This document shows, piece by piece, positions 8,838 to 17,786 of a stretch of DNA of 64,000 nucleotides. Within the stretch, counting starts at the first letter, position 1; each line of letters begins with the position of its first letter. This DNA comes from Antarctobacter aquimaris (lineage in GTDB: Bacteria; Pseudomonadota; Alphaproteobacteria; Rhodobacterales; Rhodobacteraceae), in contig NZ_FXYF01000004.1 in the NCBI RefSeq assembly GCF_900184945.1, forward strand, positions 248,001 to 312,000, read 5' to 3'. The notes under the pieces are model-generated. The model did no database searches and was not told the origin of the DNA. It saw only the letters and a list, made by a program, of their open reading frames with translations. Position numbers and translations under genes: made by a program.

Positions 8838-10141
8838 AGGCGCGCGCCTTCGGCCAGCGCGCCGCGCAGGCGGGCCAGCTCCAGTTCCGCGCGGGCGGCC
8901 TTGTATTTCAGCGAAATGGCGGTCTCCAGCCCGGCGGCATAGGTCTCGTAGACGCCGACCACGTCCATCACCTGGCGCTGGCCGCCATCGTACTGGCGCT
9001 GGAAGATGTCGAGGTTCTGCTTGGCCTGGCGGGTGAGCAGCTCGGCCTCCTGCGCCTGTCGCGTGTAGGCGGCGAACTGGCTGGCCTGGCTGTCGATCTT
9101 GCGGCGGGAGGTCTCGGCGGCCTCGGTCACGCGGCGGGTGGCGGCGTCCTTGCCCGCCTCGATGGCCCGCAAGTCCGACACCGTGCCCAGCGAAAAGAAG
9201 CTGTCGGTGCCGATGTTCAGGCCGCCCAGGCTGCCGCTGTCGCCGACCGAGCCGCTGGCGGTCAGGCCCGGCAAATGGCTGGCGCGGGCGATGCGCGCCT
9301 CGGCCAGCGCGATCTCGCGTTCGGCCTGGGCGCGCAGCACCTCCAGCGGTTCGCCTTCCTGCACCGGGGACAGGGAACCCGCGCCGCGCAGGTCGGCAAG
9401 GTCGCTGGCCGACATCGCGTGCAGTTCCGCCAGCGCGGTGCGCGCCGTTTCCAGCGCCTCGTCACGGCGGGCGCGGATCGCGGCCAGCTTTTGCCGCAGC
9501 ACGTTGAGGTCGGACATGTCGGACACGCCACCCTTGACCCGTTCGTTCATGATCCATTCGAAATGGGTCATGTCGGCGTGGGCCAGGTCGAGGTGCGCCG
9601 CCAGTTCGCGGGCTTCCTCGGCCCGGACAAACAGGGTCAGGGCGTCGTGCACCCGGCGGTTGCTGTCTTCGACCAGCTTGACCGCGGCCAGTTCCACCTG
9701 CGCCTTGGCGAGGTCGCGTTCCGCCTGCTTGCGGCCGTTGTCGAACAGCACCTGGTTGATCAGCAGATCGGCCACGAAGTCGCCCAGCGAGTTCAGCGAG
9801 ACGCGCGGCGCAATGCCCGGCAGCCAGTTGTATTTCGCCGCCTCGGCGCGCAGCTGGGCCACGCGCAGCTCGGCCTCGGCAACGCGCGAGTCGGAGGCGA
9901 TCACCGCCTCGGACACCTGCGCATAGGGTGTGCCCGGTTGGATGGCCGAGGGCCGCAGCGTCAGCGCGTGGATGATCGGCGCGGCGGTGGCCAGGTCGGG
10001 GCGGTCGGCATAGCTTTGGGTCGCGGGCGCGGTCTGCGCCGCGCTCCCGGAAAACCGGGACACCACACCCATGTCCTTTGTGCAGCCCGAGACCAGGACC
10101 GCCAGCGCGACCAGGCCCAGGCTCCGCCTGCCAATGCTCAT
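8834..10141 (-). CDS. TolC-family outer-membrane channel, predicted lipoprotein
   Basis: The 435-residue product starts with a lipoprotein signal (GLVALAVLVSGC), placing a lipid-modified cysteine near residue 20. It has the two long coiled-coil repeats typical of TolC/OEP proteins. I chose the ATG at 10141 because it puts the signal peptide at the N terminus. The frame is open back to 10228 but the extra residues are hydrophilic and Pro/Gly-rich. It is the third component of the secretion system, located 86 bases after the adhesin gene. Confidence 0.9.
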   Translation of the reverse strand: MSIGRRSLGLVALAVLVSGCTKDMGVVSRFSGSAAQTAPATQSYADRPDLATAAPIIHALTLRPSAIQPGTPYAQVSEAVIASDSRVAEAELRVAQLRAEAAKYNWLPGIAPRVSLNSLGDFVADLLINQVLFDNGRKQAERDLAKAQVELAAVKLVEDSNRRVHDALTLFVRAEEARELAAHLDLAHADMTHFEWIMNERVKGGVSDMSDLNVLRQKLAAIRARRDEALETARTALAELHAMSASDLADLRGAGSLSPVQEGEPLEVLRAQAEREIALAEARIARASHLPGLTASGSVGDSGSLGGLNIGTDSFFSLGTVSDLRAIEAGKDAATRRVTEAAETSRRKIDSQASQFAAYTRQAQEAELLTRQAKQNLDIFQRQYDGGQRQVMDVVGVYETYAAGLETAISLKYKAARAELELARLRGALAEGARL

Positions 10142-10227
10142 TCGGGCCCCCGTTTCGGCGCGATTATGATTATGTCGGGATCCGGGGCCCGGGTCTGTCG
10201 CCGGGCCGCCGGACGGTACGTGTGACA

Positions 10228-13200
10228 TCAGGTGACGCCATGCACCTGCGTGATGTCGTCCTGGATCAGCAGCGTCGCGTCCCCCAGCGAGAAGACGTTG
10301 TAGCCCTCGCCATCGACGGTCTGGCTGCCCTGCGCCTGCGCGCCGGTGATCGTGACGTGGTCATCGGCACCGCCGCGGATGAACAGGCTGTCGGTATGGC
10401 TCGACAGCGCCTTGATCTGCGCCTCGGTGATGGTCAGGCTGCTGTCCTCGGCAAAGTGCAGGTCGATGGTGTCGATCTGGAACTCGGACAGCGCCTGCGC
10501 GATGTTGTCCGACATCAGCACCGTGTTGGTGGCCGGGTCGTCCGTCACCAGGTAGGCGCCCGAGGTGTTGCCCGCCGCATCGGTCGAAGCCAGCACCAGG
10601 TGCGTGCCGTCGGGAACCGAGCCGGTGAGGTCGATAAAGCTCTGCCCCAGCTCGGGGATGTCGGTCGTCGTGTCGATCGGCACCGCGGCCACATCCGGCG
10701 TTCCGTGCGGATCGCTCAGCCGCCCCAGAAAGACGCTGTCGTCGGTGATCTCGGTCCGGATCAGGTCCACACCCGCGCCGTTGCGCCCATAGCCGATCCA
10801 GCTCAGCGTGTCGGGAACGTCGGTGTCGATGCTGAGGGTTTCGGTGATCGCGCGGGTGTTGCCCGCCGGGTCCACCGCCTCGATCAGCACCGGGGCCGAC
10901 AGGGTGCCGGACGGAATGGCCGAGGGTGGGATGTCGACCGACCAGTCACCTGCGGCACCCACCGTCGCCACATGCGCCACGCCGCCCACGGTGACCGTGA
11001 CGGTCGAGCCCTGTTCGACGGTGCCGGTCAGCGTCACGCCCTGCCGCGCCTCTGCGGCGTTGATGACATTGTCCGGCGTGACCGGGTCATCGGACATGGT
11101 CAGCGTGTTCACCGCCGTGTCGATGGCGAAGGAGACCGAGGTCGACGCGGTGTTGCCCGCCGCGTCGGTGGTGTGGATCTGCGCACCGCTGGCCTTTTCA
11201 CCGCCCGGGATCGTTCCGGCGGCAAAGTCCACGGACCAGTTGCCCGAGGCATCGACCGTCGCGGCGCGGGTGACGCCCTCGAAGGTGACGTTGACGGTGC
11301 CGCCCGGTTCGGTCGTGCCGGTCAGGGTGAAGCCGTCCGACGCCTCGGCCGCGTTGATCACGTTGTCGCCCTCGACCGGGGTGCCGGAGGCGGCGAAGTT
11401 CAGCACCTCGGTGTCGACCTTCACGCTGTCGGTGCGGGTCAGGGTGTTACCGGCGCTGTCGGTGATCGTGGCCGAGATGGCGGCGGTGTAGGTGCCGGGC
11501 GCGATCTCGCCGGGCGCGTAGTCGACCGACCAGTTGCCGGAGGCATCGGTCAGCACCGAATGCGTCACGCCGTTCATCGTCACGTCGACCATCTGGCCGG
11601 GGGTGGAGGTGCCCTTGAGCGTCACACCGTCCGAAGCTTCGACCAGGTTGACCACGTCGTCGCCCTCGACCGGGTCGGGGCTGATGGTCAAAAGGCCGGC
11701 ATCGGTGTCGATCCGCACCGCCTGGGTCAGGGTCTGGGTGTTGCCGGCGGGGTCGCGGGAGACGGCGGTCAAGGTGACGGTCCGTTCGCCGCCGGGCAGC
11801 TGCGCGGCGGTAAAGTCGGCCGACCAGTTGCCCGAGGCGTCCACAGTCGCCTGCACGGTATGCCCGTTCAGCGACAGCTGCACGGTGCCGCCGGGTTCGG
11901 TGGTGCCGGTGACGGTCAGCCCCTGCGTGGCCTCGGCGGCGTTGATCACACCGTCCGCGCCGCCCGGGGTCGAGCTGATGGCGAAGTTGCGCACCAGCGT
12001 GTCGACATTCACCGTTCCGGTGGCCGTCGCGATGTTGCCGGCCGGATCGGTGCCGACGGCGGTGACATTGAGCACCCGCTCGCCGGCCGGGATCTCGGCG
12101 GCGGCGTATGTCGCGGTCCAGCTGCCATCGGCGGCGACCGTGGCGGCCCGGGTGACCGTGCCGAAGGTGACCATGACGCTGCTGCCGGGTTCGGCGGTGC
12201 CGGTCAGGGTGACACCATCGGCGCGCTCGGCGGCGTTGACCACGCCTTCGCCTTCGACACCGGCGGTCATCACCGTGACATTGGTCACGGTGTCGACGGC
12301 GATGGTGCCTGCGGTGGTCGCCACGTTGCCCGCCCCGTCGATCGAGGTGGCCATCACGTCCAGCGTGGTCTGACCCTGCGGGATCTCGGCGGCGGGGATC
12401 AGCACCGACCAGCTGCCGTCAAAGGCGATGCTGGCGGCGTAATCGTTGCCGTTGACCGTGACGGTCACCGACGACCCTGCGTCGGTCGCCTCGGTGTAGC
12501 CGGTGATCACGGCGCCGTCGGCACGTTCGGCGGCGTTCACGATGCCATCGGTCTCGACGCTGGAGAGGTACATCTCGACATGGTTGGTCACGTCGATCTG
12601 GAAACCGCCCGAGGCCAGCGCCATGTTGCCGGCCGCATCGGTCGATGTGACAGAGGCCATGACCGCGATCGGGCCGGCCTGCCCGGCATTGGTCGGCAGG
12701 ACGTTTGCCGGGAAGGGCATCGACCAGCTTCCGTTCGCGCCGACGGTGGCCGAGGCGGTCGTGCCGTAGAGTTCCAGCGTCACGGTCGCGCCCGGCTCAC
12801 CGGTGCCGGTAAAGGTGATCATGCCGGCGTGTTCGGTGCTGTTGACGATGCCGTCGACCGCCAGGGTCGAGGTGTCGATGGTCAGCGCGATCTCGGTGTC
12901 GATGTTGACGCTGCCGGTTGCGGTGACAGTGTTTCCGGCGGCATCGGTGGAGGTGGCCAGGATGTCCATCACCAGAGTGCCGCGCGGCAGACTGACCGAG
13001 GGGATATCGACCGACCAGCCGCCCGACGCGCTGGCCGTCGTGGTGTAGCTGGACCCGTTGGTCGAGATCACCACAGTGGCGCCGCCTTCGGCGGTGCCGG
13101 TCAGGGTCACGCCCTGGTCGGCCTCGGCGCGGTTGATGAAACCGTCGACAGCCACCGCAGGCACGTCGATGGTCAGCGCGGTTTCGGTGTCGACGGCAAA

Positions 13201-14649
13201 GCTGTGGCTCAGCGTCGCGACGTTGCCGGCCGCATCGGTCGACACGACCTGCGCGGTGGCCTGGTAGGTGCCTTCGGCCAGGTCGCCGGAGGCAAAGGTC
13301 ACGCTCCAGGCGCCGGACTGATCGGCGGTGGCTGTGTGGGTCACCCCTGCGATGGTCACGGCCACGGTGGCGCCCGCGTCGGTCGTCCCGACCAGAGTGA
13401 CACCCGCGCCATGCTCGGCGGCGGCGATCAGGTCGTCCCCGGTCAGCGGCAGGTTGTCCAGCGTGACAGTGTTCTCGGTGTCGACGGCCACCACGTCGTG
13501 GAACGTGGTGCTGTTGCCGAAATGATCCGTGGTGACCAGGACGATGTCCTTGGTGTAGGTGCCCGGCGGAAAGACCGTGGAGTCGAAGGTGAAGGACCAG
13601 GCACCATCGGCGCCGACCTCGGTCACCTGGGTGACGCCGTCGACGGTGATCGTCACGGTGGCGCCCGGCTCGCTTTCGCCGGTCACGGTGACGCCGTCGC
13701 TGTGGTCTTCGGCGTTGACCAGGTCATCGGTCGAAACGGTGCCGTCCGTCACCTCGATGGGCGGCGGCGTGGTGTCGATCACGAAGGTCGGACCGTCCAG
13801 TACCGTGACCGTGCCGTTGGGATCGACAACGGTGACGGGAATGTCGGTATAGGTGCCGTCCGTCGGAAAATCCTCGCCCTCGAACACGGCTTCCCAGGTG
13901 CGGTCGTCGCCGGCGATCACGGTGACGGTCTCGTCACCGATGGTGACGGTCACTTCGGACCCCGGGTTGGCGGTGCCGGTGATGATGATCCGGGGCGTGT
14001 CGCCGCCGTCGAATTCGTAGCTGGCGTCGGGGTCGTTCACCGTCGGCGGGATCCAGGGGGTCCCGTTGCCGTTGCCGCCGCCGCCGCCGTTGCCGCCATT
14101 GCCACCGCCGCTTGCGGCACCGCCGCCCAGCAGCGCCAGGCCACCCAGCGCCGCAGCGCCCGCCCCGGCAACGCCAAGCCCGCCCAGGCCCAGAAGCCCG
14201 GTGGCAAGCATGCTGACCCCTTCGCCGTCATCGGTCACAGGGGTCTGCGCCTCGGCGACGACGGTCGGCTGATCCAGGAACATCAGCTGGTCCAGCGGGC
14301 TCCACTTGCCCCAGGTCTCGGTCGGTCCGTACTGGGCGAACAGCGCCCCACCCTCGGCCGCGACGAAACCCACCTCGTTGATGGCGCCATCGGAACTTAG
14401 GTACAGGCTGCCTGCCCGCCCCGCGCTGTCGTCGAAGTAGCCTTCGAGAACGATCACCCGCCCGTCGGCCAGGGTGATCTGAAGATCGTCGCCGGCACGG
14501 TCGTAGCCGCGGATATCGATCCGGCTGATGTTCAGGGAGATTTCCCGCCCACCGGCGGCATCAATCGAATAGTCTCGGCCATTGCCGCCCGCCACGCCGT
14601 GCTGGACGTCGCCCGCACGGGTACGGCTTACGAACTTAATCGCGCTCAT
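10228..14649 (-). CDS. Giant Ig-like repeat adhesin (BapA/LapA-like type I secretion substrate)
   Basis: The 1473-residue protein has an N-terminal BapA-prefix-like domain (about 1-130: DDLQITLADGRVIVLEGYFDD, INEVGFVAAEGG), a hydrophobic Gly/Ala segment (about 148-175) and a poly-Gly/Asn linker. About 11 tandem Ig-like repeats of 95-100 residues follow (about 200-1275). Each has the pattern ..VINAAEA.DGVTLTGTTEPG..V.V...G....ATVDASGNWSVDF..........DAAGN........IDT. The roughly 200-residue C-terminal part (LSSHTDSLFIRGGADD, GYNVFSLGDATLLIQ) is typical of exported adhesins and probably holds the secretion signal. It is the first gene of an operon with its own TolC/ABC/HlyD. A role in biofilm or surface attachment is inferred from the family. 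Confidence 0.9.
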   Translation of the reverse strand: MSAIKFVSRTRAGDVQHGVAGGNGRDYSIDAAGGREISLNISRIDIRGYDRAGDDLQITLADGRVIVLEGYFDDSAGRAGSLYLSSDGAINEVGFVAAEGGALFAQYGPTETWGKWSPLDQLMFLDQPTVVAEAQTPVTDDGEGVSMLATGLLGLGGLGVAGAGAAALGGLALLGGGAASGGGNGGNGGGGGNGNGTPWIPPTVNDPDASYEFDGGDTPRIIITGTANPGSEVTVTIGDETVTVIAGDDRTWEAVFEGEDFPTDGTYTDIPVTVVDPNGTVTVLDGPTFVIDTTPPPIEVTDGTVSTDDLVNAEDHSDGVTVTGESEPGATVTITVDGVTQVTEVGADGAWSFTFDSTVFPPGTYTKDIVLVTTDHFGNSTTFHDVVAVDTENTVTLDNLPLTGDDLIAAAEHGAGVTLVGTTDAGATVAVTIAGVTHTATADQSGAWSVTFASGDLAEGTYQATAQVVSTDAAGNVATLSHSFAVDTETALTIDVPAVAVDGFINRAEADQGVTLTGTAEGGATVVISTNGSSYTTTASASGGWSVDIPSVSLPRGTLVMDILATSTDAAGNTVTATGSVNIDTEIALTIDTSTLAVDGIVNSTEHAGMITFTGTGEPGATVTLELYGTTASATVGANGSWSMPFPANVLPTNAGQAGPIAVMASVTSTDAAGNMALASGGFQIDVTNHVEMYLSSVETDGIVNAAERADGAVITGYTEATDAGSSVTVTVNGNDYAASIAFDGSWSVLIPAAEIPQGQTTLDVMATSIDGAGNVATTAGTIAVDTVTNVTVMTAGVEGEGVVNAAERADGVTLTGTAEPGSSVMVTFGTVTRAATVAADGSWTATYAAAEIPAGERVLNVTAVGTDPAGNIATATGTVNVDTLVRNFAISSTPGGADGVINAAEATQGLTVTGTTEPGGTVQLSLNGHTVQATVDASGNWSADFTAAQLPGGERTVTLTAVSRDPAGNTQTLTQAVRIDTDAGLLTISPDPVEGDDVVNLVEASDGVTLKGTSTPGQMVDVTMNGVTHSVLTDASGNWSVDYAPGEIAPGTYTAAISATITDSAGNTLTRTDSVKVDTEVLNFAASGTPVEGDNVINAAEASDGFTLTGTTEPGGTVNVTFEGVTRAATVDASGNWSVDFAAGTIPGGEKASGAQIHTTDAAGNTASTSVSFAIDTAVNTLTMSDDPVTPDNVINAAEARQGVTLTGTVEQGSTVTVTVGGVAHVATVGAAGDWSVDIPPSAIPSGTLSAPVLIEAVDPAGNTRAITETLSIDTDVPDTLSWIGYGRNGAGVDLIRTEITDDSVFLGRLSDPHGTPDVAAVPIDTTTDIPELGQSFIDLTGSVPDGTHLVLASTDAAGNTSGAYLVTDDPATNTVLMSDNIAQALSEFQIDTIDLHFAEDSSLTITEAQIKALSSHTDSLFIRGGADDHVTITGAQAQGSQTVDGEGYNVFSLGDATLLIQDDITQVHGVT
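10825..14045 (-). repeat. Eleven tandem Ig-like domain repeats inside the adhesin gene
   Basis: Roughly 290-300-bp coding repeats, diverged at the DNA level but clear in protein. The recurring anchors are INAAEA, GVTLTGT, EPG, ATV.A.G.WSV, DAAGN and a closing IDT. Repeat 5 carries an extra insertion (TEATDAGSS) and repeat 4 an extended strand (LPTNAGQAGP). The first unit, after the Gly linker, is the most diverged. Confidence 0.85.
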
Positions 14650-15041
14650 AGTAACACCGCTCTACCTCTGTGCCCGCCTGTTTTTTTGTCTGCTGGCGCG
14701 CTTGTTCTGCTGGTCACCCGTTACCGCATTTAAGGCGGTCTCGCCACAATGTATTTCCGCAAAGCGCCGGAAAGAGGGGGGGATTCCGGGGTCTTGCAGC
14801 AATAAAACCCGCGCCTGTGGCAAAAATGCGGCGACTCTCCCGGCACTGCCAACGTCATGCCTGTGCCTTTTTTTCGTGCGATCAGGACCTGTGGACCGCG
14901 TGACCCGGCACGGCCTTGGCAATGCGCCCGCGGCGTCTATGTCTCATGGTGCAGCAGGGCGCACCGACAGGATGGGTGCCGGGGACCGCGCCCCGGCGGC
15001 CCGGGCACCAGCCCCTTGGCAACCGTGCGAGAGGCCGTAGC
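14650..15041. other. Divergent promoter region between adhesin and flavin reductase
   Basis: This 392-bp gap has no credible gene. It is less GC-rich than its surroundings near 14680-14770 and 14850-14880, as expected for promoters of the two divergent genes. An inverted repeat with 6-bp arms (CCGGAA/TTCCGG) spans 14767-14789. I could not place a convincing -35/-10 pair. Confidence 0.5.
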
Positions 15042-15545
15042 ATGACGAAGATGACCCAGAGTTTCGACCCCGCGCAGGCCGACAGCCGCGCCTTTCGCGA
15101 TGCCTTGGGCCGCTTTGCGACCGGCGTCACGGTGATCACCTGCGCGACGACGACCGGACCGCTGGGCATCACGGCCAACAGTTTTTCCAGCGTTTCGCTG
15201 CACCCGCCGCTGGTGCTGTGGTCTCCGGCCAAATCCTCGTCGCGCTACCCGTTCTTCATGGCTGCCGACCACTTTGCCATCCATGTGCTGGGCACGGAAC
15301 AGGCGGCGATCTGCGAGGCCTTCGCCCGCAGCGGCGACGCCTTCGGTGCAACCGACTGGACCGTCAGCGAGACGGGCGTGCCGCTGATCGAGGGCTGCCT
15401 GTCGCGCTTCGAATGCCGGCAGGTGGCCGCGCACGACGGCGGCGACCATTCGATCCTGGTGGCTCACGTGGACCGGGTGAGCACCCGAGAGGGCGCGCCG
15501 CTGATGTTCCACGCCGGGCGCTACGGCGCGTTCACCGCCCGCTGA
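15042..15545 (+). CDS. Flavin reductase family protein (DIM6/NTAB type)
   Basis: The 167-residue flavoprotein matches the FMN-binding split-barrel reductases (ALGRFATGVTVIT, GITANSFSSVSLHPPLVLW, YPFFMAADHFAIHVLG). These enzymes reduce FMN with NAD(P)H and often feed a monooxygenase, but no partner monooxygenase is nearby. The ATG at 15042 is preferred over in-frame upstream codons because it starts just before the conserved DSRAFRDALGRFATG and has GAGAGG upstream. Confidence 0.9.
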   Translation: MTKMTQSFDPAQADSRAFRDALGRFATGVTVITCATTTGPLGITANSFSSVSLHPPLVLWSPAKSSSRYPFFMAADHFAIHVLGTEQAAICEAFARSGDAFGATDWTVSETGVPLIEGCLSRFECRQVAAHDGGDHSILVAHVDRVSTREGAPLMFHAGRYGAFTAR

Positions 15546-15567
15546 TTCACGCCTGACCGGCCGGCCA

Positions 15568-15584
15568 CGGGCGTTTTGCGCCCG
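15568..15584 (+). terminator. Hairpin after the flavin reductase gene
   Basis: CGGGCG (15568-15573), a 5-base loop and CGCCCG (15579-15584) lie 23 bases past the stop. No T tract follows, so this is a weak terminator candidate. Confidence 0.3.
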
Positions 15585-15605
15585 GGAAAGCCGCGACCCG
15601 GCACA

Positions 15606-15648
15606 CGGGAACATTTCCCGATACGGAAAGCCCTTGTTTCGCCAAGGG
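15606..15648. promoter_or_regulatory. Two palindromes upstream of the diheme peroxidase
   Basis: CGGGAA-CAT-TTCCCG (15606-15620) and CCCTTG-N6-CAAGGG (15631-15648) lie 109-151 bases before the ATG, in a stretch that is AT-rich for this genome. Both are perfect in their 6-bp arms. They could be operators, or the second could be an RNA hairpin. No known regulator motif was matched. Confidence 0.35.
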
Positions 15649-15756
15649 AAACAAATATGGAAAAACTGCATTCTTTTCCAAGGCTTGCCAAGCGGGCCCA
15701 AGTTTCTCACACTTTCGTTATCACCTGCCGCACTTTTTTTTCATCCAAGGTTTCGC

Positions 15757-17088
15757 ATGCTCACACGATTTCCCCTCCTGCGCACCGTCCTGCGGCTGGC
15801 CGCGTTGACGCTGACCGCACTGCCTGCCGCCGCCCAGCAAGAAAGCCTCAGCCCCCAGGGTTTCCTGAACTTCGACAAGCGGCAGGCGCAGCTTGGCCAG
15901 TTGCTGTTCTATGACAAGATCCTGTCAGGCAACCGGAACATCAGCTGCGGCACCTGCCACCATCACAGCCTGAGCGGCGCCGACGCGCTCAGCCTCGGGA
16001 TCGGCGAGGGTGGTCAGGGTCTTGGCCTGGACCGCACCCCCGGCGAGGGCGCAACACGGATCGCCGCGCGCATTCCGCGCAACGCCCCGGCGCTGTGGAA
16101 CCTGGGCCATGGCGACGTGCGCGTGCTGTTCCATGACGGGAGGGTGGAAAAGACCGATGCCAAGGGCATGGCCTTTGAAACCCCTGCCAAGGGCAAGACC
16201 CCCGCCGGCCTGAATTCGGTTCTCGCCGCGCAGGCGCTGTTCCCGGTCAGTTCCCCGGCGGAAATGGCGGGCGCGCCGGATGAGAACCCGGTCAGCGCCG
16301 CCTTTGCCGAAAGCATCGACCTGGGCTGGGCCATGCTGGCCGACCGCGTGCGCGCCATCCCCGAGTACGAGCGCCTGTTCGTCCGCGCCTTTCCCAACGT
16401 GCGCAGCGGGGCGGACATCACCATCGTCGAGATCGCCAACGCCATCGCCGCCTTCGAAGCCTCTGAATGGCAAAGCCACGACAGCCCCTATGACACGTGG
16501 CTGAGCCGGGGCACGCCGCTGTCGCCCGAGGCCGAGCGGGGCCGCCAGCTGTTCTTTGGCGCGGCGGGCTGCGCCGGCTGCCACAGCGGCCCGCTGTTCA
16601 CCGACCAGGAGTTTCACGCCGTGGGCATCCCGCAGTTCGGACCCGGCCGGCCGTTTGACGGCGACACGCTGCCGCGCGACCTGGGCCGGATGGAAACCAC
16701 CCGCAACCCTTCGGATGCCTACAAGTTCCGCACGCCGTCGCTGCGCAACGTCGCACTCACCGCGCCCTACGGGCACAACGGCGCCTACCCCGACCTGCGC
16801 AGCATGATCCGCCACATGTGTGACCCGATCACCGCCCGTGCGGAATGGACGCCGGGCATGGCGCGGCTGCCGGACGTGGCCTGGCTGAAGGACACGGATT
16901 TCCGCCTGATGTCCTACAGCGACGCCGCACAAGCGGAACTGGACCACCTCGACATCACCCCGGTCGAGATGGTGGACGGCGACATCGACGCGCTGGAAGC
17001 CTTTCTGAACGCGCTGACCGGGGAGACCGCGCTTACCCGACCGTTGGGCCATCCGGACCGCGTGCCCAGCGGGCTGCCCGTCGATTGA
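15757..17088 (+). CDS. Diheme cytochrome c peroxidase / MauG-like protein
   Basis: The 443-residue periplasmic protein has a Sec signal peptide (about residues 1-27, ending PAAAQQ) and two c-type heme sites, CGTCH at 64-68 and CAGCH at 272-276. The segment TPSLRNVALTAPYGHNGAYPDL is typical of the C-terminal domain of this superfamily. Members reduce hydrogen peroxide using cytochrome c or carry out MauG-type oxidations. The ATG at 15757 follows CCAAGG by 6 bases and starts the signal peptide. The physiological substrate cannot be told from context. Confidence 0.87.
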   Translation: MLTRFPLLRTVLRLAALTLTALPAAAQQESLSPQGFLNFDKRQAQLGQLLFYDKILSGNRNISCGTCHHHSLSGADALSLGIGEGGQGLGLDRTPGEGATRIAARIPRNAPALWNLGHGDVRVLFHDGRVEKTDAKGMAFETPAKGKTPAGLNSVLAAQALFPVSSPAEMAGAPDENPVSAAFAESIDLGWAMLADRVRAIPEYERLFVRAFPNVRSGADITIVEIANAIAAFEASEWQSHDSPYDTWLSRGTPLSPEAERGRQLFFGAAGCAGCHSGPLFTDQEFHAVGIPQFGPGRPFDGDTLPRDLGRMETTRNPSDAYKFRTPSLRNVALTAPYGHNGAYPDLRSMIRHMCDPITARAEWTPGMARLPDVAWLKDTDFRLMSYSDAAQAELDHLDITPVEMVDGDIDALEAFLNALTGETALTRPLGHPDRVPSGLPVD

Positions 17089-17121
17089 CGGCGCCGCACC
17101 CGGGGCATCCGGGCACGCGCG

Positions 17122-17583
17122 TCAGCTGTGACGCTTCATCAGGGTCTGCACCGCCGGTTCCTTGAACGGGTCGCGGTGCAGGCGCAGCAGCATCTCGGCC
17201 AGTTCCGCCTCGTCGACCCGCTTCGCAGCCGCCTTGGGCGAGAACCACTTGCGCTTGCGCTGGCCGCGTTCCTTCCAGTTGCGCAAAAGTTCATCCACGA
17301 ACATCGGGTAGACGTCGACAACGCAGGGGATCACCCGGCCATCGGCCAGGATCTTGGGGTAGCGGTAGGTGCCGATCTTCTCGTTGCCGATGCGGCCGAC
17401 GGCGCCCGCCTCTTCCAGCGCCTCGATTGCCGCCGCGGCCCAGGGCTTCTTGCCGTCCATGTGCCAGCCCTTGGGCATGACCCAGCGCCCGGTGTCCCGG
17501 GATGTCACCATCAGGATCTTGACTTCGCCCTTGTCACCCCGACGCATCGGCAAGGCGGCAATCTGTTCGCCGATGTCAGGCAC
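17122..17583 (-). CDS. Nudix-fold hydrolase with an altered Nudix box
   Basis: This 153-residue protein has a Nudix fold region beginning GRWVMPKGW. Its box has Gly39, but the first Glu position is Lys45 and the Arg of the REUxEE core is Ile53. Glu54, Glu57, Glu58 and Gly60, which supply metal ligands, are kept. Relatives in alphaproteobacteria resemble diphosphoinositol-polyphosphate or Ap(n)A hydrolases, but the substrate here is unknown. The GTG at 17583 is chosen because GAGGAG lies 5 bases upstream; longer in-frame starts have no such site. Confidence 0.85.
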   Translation of the reverse strand: MPDIGEQIAALPMRRGDKGEVKILMVTSRDTGRWVMPKGWHMDGKKPWAAAAIEALEEAGAVGRIGNEKIGTYRYPKILADGRVIPCVVDVYPMFVDELLRNWKERGQRKRKWFSPKAAAKRVDEAELAEMLLRLHRDPFKEPAVQTLMKRHS

Positions 17584-17632
17584 GGAACTCCTCGCAGACA
17601 ATCGCGCATGGCATGCACCACGCGCAGCGCCG

Positions 17633-17650
17633 CCCCTGCCTGTGCAGGGG
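17633..17650. other. Perfect 7-bp hairpin in the Nudix gene leader
   Basis: CCCCTGC and GCAGGGG flank a 4-base loop, 50-67 bases before the GTG start. It could be a second stop for readthrough from the uronate operon or a leader structure. There is no T tract on the minus strand. Confidence 0.3.
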
Positions 17651-17765
17651 TCTTGGCTGGGATCGCTGTTTGGCAGAAAACGGCGGGCCGCACCAGAAGG
17701 AAACGTGAGGGCAGGACCCATCTTCTGCCCGGCACGCCCGCGCAGAAAGGGGTGCGGCCGCCTCG

Positions 17766-17784
17766 CCGGCCCCGGAAGGGCCGG
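17766..17784 (-). terminator. Hairpin ending the uronate operon
   Basis: CCGGCCC (17766-17772) and GGGCCGG (17778-17784) form a perfect 7-bp stem with a 5-base loop, two bases after the stop of the last gene. The position suggests a terminator, although no U tract follows. Confidence 0.5.
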
Positions 17785-17786
17785 TG

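Noticed and set aside
10825-14045. Tandem repeats that might be mistaken for a CRISPR array
   Set aside because: The units are about 290 bp, lie in frame in one gene and encode Ig-like domains. The RTX repeats at 36.8-39.2 kb are likewise coding.
10078-14400. A 1440-codon open frame on the plus strand opposite the adhesin
   Set aside because: It is an antisense shadow created by the high GC and repeated codon pattern; composition is His/Gly/Arg-rich with no domain.
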